The notes beneath the pieces are model-generated. The model was not told where the DNA came from, searched no databases, and saw only the letters and a program-made list of their open reading frames with translations. This document shows, one piece after another, positions 61,465 through 64,000 of a stretch of DNA of 64,000 nt. Where the stretch lies: the NCBI GenBank assembly GCA_045641065.1, contig JAZUGF010000041.1, forward strand, positions 1-64,000. The letters are read 5' to 3'. Position numbers and translations under genes: made by a program. This stretch comes from UBA1723 sp045641065. GTDB taxonomy: Bacteria; Bacteroidota; Bacteroidia; Bacteroidales; Paludibacteraceae. How positions within the stretch are numbered: position 1 is the stretch's first letter; each line of letters begins with the position of its first letter.

Positions 61465-63366
61465 ATGGAGAATAAAAACCATTCGTTGATTTTCATGCTT
61501 CTTTTAGGTCTTTCTCTGATGTGGATGATGTATACATCAAATCAGAATGAGGCTTACTTCCAGCAGCAGGCTCAGATTAAGAAGATGCGTGAAGATTCGT
61601 TGGCTAGAGTTGCAGATTCGATTGCTAAGACAGATTTACCTACATTTACAGAAGGAGTGTCGGATTCTGTTAAGAATTTTGAGTTGCAGAAAATGTATGG
61701 TGCTTTTGCCGCAGCTGCAAACGGTGCTAATGAGACAGTTTCGTTGGAAAATGATTTGGTGAAAATCGATTTCTCAACAGTCGGTGGTTTCGTTGAAAAG
61801 GCTACATTGAAGAAATATAATCTATATGGTAGTTCTGAACCAGTAATCCTAAATAAAAGTGAGCTTTCTCGCTTTAACATTGAATTGGAGTCGGCTTCAT
61901 TGAAAAATATCAATACGGAGGAGATGTGTTTCGCAGTTACTGCAAAGAATGACACATCTGTTACTCTTTCACTTCGTGCGGCTCAGGGAGGTTCGCTTGA
62001 TTTCATCTACACATTGCCAAAAGATGAGTATATGATGTCGTTCCAGATGAAGGCTGACGGACTTGGAAACCAGGTTAAACCTGCATCTGAGATTAAGATC
62101 AATTGGGAACAGGAGATTGAGCAGAAGGAGAAAGGTAGAACATTTGAGAATCGTTATGTTCAGTTATATTATAAAGAGGTAGACGGTGGTGTTGACTACT
62201 TATCTGAGGTTGAGGATGCACAAGAGAATGTAGAAGATCCAGTTAAGTGGATTGGATTCAAGGATCAGTTCTTCTCGTCTATCTTCATTAATGGCAAGAA
62301 CAACAAGTTCACTTCTACTCAGTTGACATCTACAGTGTCTAAGACAAAAACAAAGGAAGTTCCGATGAAGAGTTTTAAGGCTGAGATGAAGTTGCCTTTC
62401 AATCCAAACAGCGGATCGACAGCTGATTTCCACTTGTATTTCGGACCAAACGATTATGACATCCTTTATGATTATGATGATAAGCTTGACGACGAAGTAT
62501 TGCTAAATCGTATTGTAGCGATTGGTGGTGGTATTTTGCGTTGGGTTAACCAGGGAATCACAATTCCTTTGTTTAACTTCTTCTCATCTATTTTCAGCAA
62601 TTACGGTTTGATTATCTTGCTAGTGACTTTGGTTATCAAGATGATTGTATTCCCATTCACAAGAAGCTCATACGTTTCTATGGCTAAGATGCGTGTATTG
62701 AAGCCACAGATTGAGGAGATTAACGCACGTATCCCTGAAGATAAGGCTATGGAGCGTCAGCAGGAGGTTATGCAGCTTTACTCTAAGGCAGGTGTTAACC
62801 CAATGGGTGGATGTTTGCCAATGTTGCTTCAGATGCCGTTCTTGGTAGCTATGTACTACTTCTTCCCATCAGTGATCGACCTACGTGGTCAGAGCTTCCT
62901 ATGGGCTGAGGATTTGTCTTCATACGATGACGTGATCAAGTTTGGAACTGATATCCCATTCATCGGTGACCACTTGAGTTTGTTCTGTGTATTGATGACA
63001 ATCACTAACGTGGTTTATATGTATTTCAATTCAAAGATGCAGGACACCGGTGCTACTCAGCAGATGCCAATGATGAAGGTTATGATGTACGTCATGCCAT
63101 TCATGTTCTTCTTCATGTTCAACGATTATGGTTCAGGTCTTACATACTACTACTTCGTTTCATTGTTGATTACAATCATTATCAATTTTGTTGTGAAGGC
63201 AACAGTGGACGAGAAGAAACTTTTGGAGAAGATTAAGGAGAACCAAAAGAAACCACAGAGCCAGAGCTCTTGGATGGCACGTATGCAGGAGATGCAGCAG
63301 AAGCAGAAGGAGATGATGGAGGCTCAGCAGAAGTTGCAGAACCAGAATAAGCAGAACCAGAAATAA
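61465..63366 (+). CDS. yidC: Membrane protein insertase YidC
   Basis: YidC inserts and folds inner-membrane proteins with or without SecYEG. The 633-residue protein is a full-length Gram-negative type: an N-terminal transmembrane anchor (about 7-24), a large periplasmic beta domain (about 55-350), and five C-terminal helices. The conserved core is NYGLIILLVTLVIKMIVFPFTRSSYVSMAKM, then NPMGGCLPMLLQMPFLVAMYYFFP and MMKVMMYVMPFMFFFMFNDYGSGLTYYYFVS. The C-terminal tail (from about 590) is very rich in Gln, Lys and Met, longer than in E. coli and likely to contact ribosomes. It is a single-gene unit. Confidence 0.98.
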   Translation: MENKNHSLIFMLLLGLSLMWMMYTSNQNEAYFQQQAQIKKMREDSLARVADSIAKTDLPTFTEGVSDSVKNFELQKMYGAFAAAANGANETVSLENDLVKIDFSTVGGFVEKATLKKYNLYGSSEPVILNKSELSRFNIELESASLKNINTEEMCFAVTAKNDTSVTLSLRAAQGGSLDFIYTLPKDEYMMSFQMKADGLGNQVKPASEIKINWEQEIEQKEKGRTFENRYVQLYYKEVDGGVDYLSEVEDAQENVEDPVKWIGFKDQFFSSIFINGKNNKFTSTQLTSTVSKTKTKEVPMKSFKAEMKLPFNPNSGSTADFHLYFGPNDYDILYDYDDKLDDEVLLNRIVAIGGGILRWVNQGITIPLFNFFSSIFSNYGLIILLVTLVIKMIVFPFTRSSYVSMAKMRVLKPQIEEINARIPEDKAMERQQEVMQLYSKAGVNPMGGCLPMLLQMPFLVAMYYFFPSVIDLRGQSFLWAEDLSSYDDVIKFGTDIPFIGDHLSLFCVLMTITNVVYMYFNSKMQDTGATQQMPMMKVMMYVMPFMFFFMFNDYGSGLTYYYFVSLLITIIINFVVKATVDEKKLLEKIKENQKKPQSQSSWMARMQEMQQKQKEMMEAQQKLQNQNKQNQK

Positions 63367-63381
63367 CAGGTTGTTATAAAC

Positions 63382-63442
63382 GAGGATTGTTAAGGGCGGA
63401 ACGTCCTAACCCCCTCACACAAGCGAGCCCGTAAGGGCGAGC
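63382..63442 (-). repeat. Interspersed two-hairpin repeat, copy 5
   Basis: It lies between yidC and the symporter gene, inverted relative to copy 1. The minus strand reads GCTCGCCCTTACGGGCTCGC, then GTTAGGACG-TTC-CGCCCTTAAC (one mismatch in the stem), then AATCCTC. Confidence 0.9.
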
Positions 63443-63470
63443 GTAAAATAATATACATAAAATTATATTG

Positions 63471-64000
63471 ATGCAAGAGATTTGCATTATCCTATATGTG
63501 ATATTATTGTTTGTGGTTTCTAATAGAAAGAAGACTGCAAACGACATAGACTTTTTCACAGCCGGCAAGAATTCATCTTGGCCGGCTGTGGCTTTTGGTA
63601 TGGTAGGTGCAACCATATCCGGAATTTCACTGATTAGTGTGCCAGGTATGGTGGTCAACAATTCCTTCTACTATATGCAGATGGTGATCGGTTTCATCTT
63701 GGGATATGTTGTGGTGGCATATTGTTTGCTGCCAATTTATTATAAGTTGGGATCGGTATCTATCTACAGCTATTTTGAGAATCGATTTGGAAAGAAAAGT
63801 AGAACGACGGTTTCTGCACTGTTTTTACTTAATAAGATGCTTTCTTCGGCAGTCAAACTCTATGTGGTGATGCTGGTGTTACATCGCTTCATATTTGACA
63901 AATACGGAATCAGTTTTGAGATTGCAACTTTGATAGTGGTAGCTGTCATATTTGCATATACCTTCCGCAATGGAGTGAAGAGTGTGGTGATGACGGATTG
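63471..64000 (+). CDS. Sodium:solute symporter family protein, N-terminal part
   Basis: An open frame from ATG 63471 runs to the window edge (176 codons) with no stop. It has a membrane segment near the start (ICIILYVILLFVVSNRKK). The SSS-family landmark follows: DFFTAGKNSSWPAVAFGMVGATISGISLISVPGMV, then further helices (VIGFILGYVVVAYCLLPIYYKL, then SYFENRFGKKSR). This matches the first five or so helices of SSS sodium symporters; the substrate (sugar, proline or other) cannot be told. Its start lies 28 bases after copy 5 of the repeat. Confidence 0.88.
   Translation, partial: MQEICIILYVILLFVVSNRKKTANDIDFFTAGKNSSWPAVAFGMVGATISGISLISVPGMVVNNSFYYMQMVIGFILGYVVVAYCLLPIYYKLGSVSIYSYFENRFGKKSRTTVSALFLLNKMLSSAVKLYVVMLVLHRFIFDKYGISFEIATLIVVAVIFAYTFRNGVKSVVMTD

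Noticed and set aside
3826..63442. The five intergenic repeats as RAYT-type REP elements
   Set aside because: No GTAG tetranucleotide at the stem base and no RAYT transposase gene in the window; kept as an unassigned family.

Overview
The window reads as chromosomal DNA of a Bacteroidales bacterium (phylum Bacteroidota), probably a gut-type anaerobe. The evidence is an AT-rich composition, TAA as the dominant stop, Bacteroidota-type promoters (TAnnTTTG -7 boxes instead of TATAAT), lipoproteins with an acidic stretch after the lipid-anchored Cys, a TonB-dependent receptor, RprX/RprY-like two-component genes, DUF4292 and DUF5672 proteins, and type IX secretion (T9SS)-like C-termini. The genus cannot be fixed from the sequence. 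No rRNA, tRNA, CRISPR array or prophage was recognised.

Layout. 1-144: start of an IS1182-like transposase cut by the window edge. 297-3748: a small secreted protein on the minus strand, then a plus-strand cell-surface operon (OmpA-domain protein, helical secreted protein, acidic lipoprotein). 4015-8001: small membrane protein, argH, rsfS, ftsH. 8101-11142: TonB-dependent receptor and a CYTH-domain protein. 11590-26348: the most distinctive part, a 4330-residue secreted protein built from dozens of MBG-type beta modules, followed by an outer-membrane barrel protein with five thrombospondin type-3 repeats and an OmpA domain. 26545-32696: zinc metallopeptidase, secreted clan-A glycoside hydrolase with a CBM6-like module, and two lipoproteins. 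32937-43716: housekeeping run on the plus strand (dut, TPR protein, DUF4292 lipoprotein, EnvC-like factor, Wzz-like protein, aroB, aroA, pyrE, SRPBCC protein, YbjN/TPR-like protein). 43882-51025: minus-strand surface-glycan cluster (two GT4, one GT2, DUF5672 glycosyltransferase-like protein, O-antigen ligase/polymerase) with an M23 lipoprotein inside it. 51070-54152: TauE/SafE permease and rprY-rprX. 54286-57424: CPA2 antiporter, rnhB and a stand-alone Mrr N-terminal domain. 57639-59307: membrane AraC regulator and ybeY. 59439-64000: thioredoxin-fold protein without CXXC, DUF4268 protein, yidC and the start of a sodium:solute symporter.

How the genes fit together. Most of the window serves the cell envelope: surface display (giant protein with OmpA/TSP3 partner), glycan assembly, peptidoglycan remodelling (EnvC-like and M23), membrane protein insertion and quality control (YidC, FtsH), plus core aromatic, arginine and pyrimidine biosynthesis.

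Main observations: (i) the second half of the giant protein is an ordered four-module super-repeat with a period near 870 bp; (ii) a family of five ~60-bp intergenic repeats, whose second hairpin shows compensatory base changes between copies; (iii) a giant-protein/OmpA-barrel pair whose layout recalls gliding-adhesin loci but uses a different partner family.
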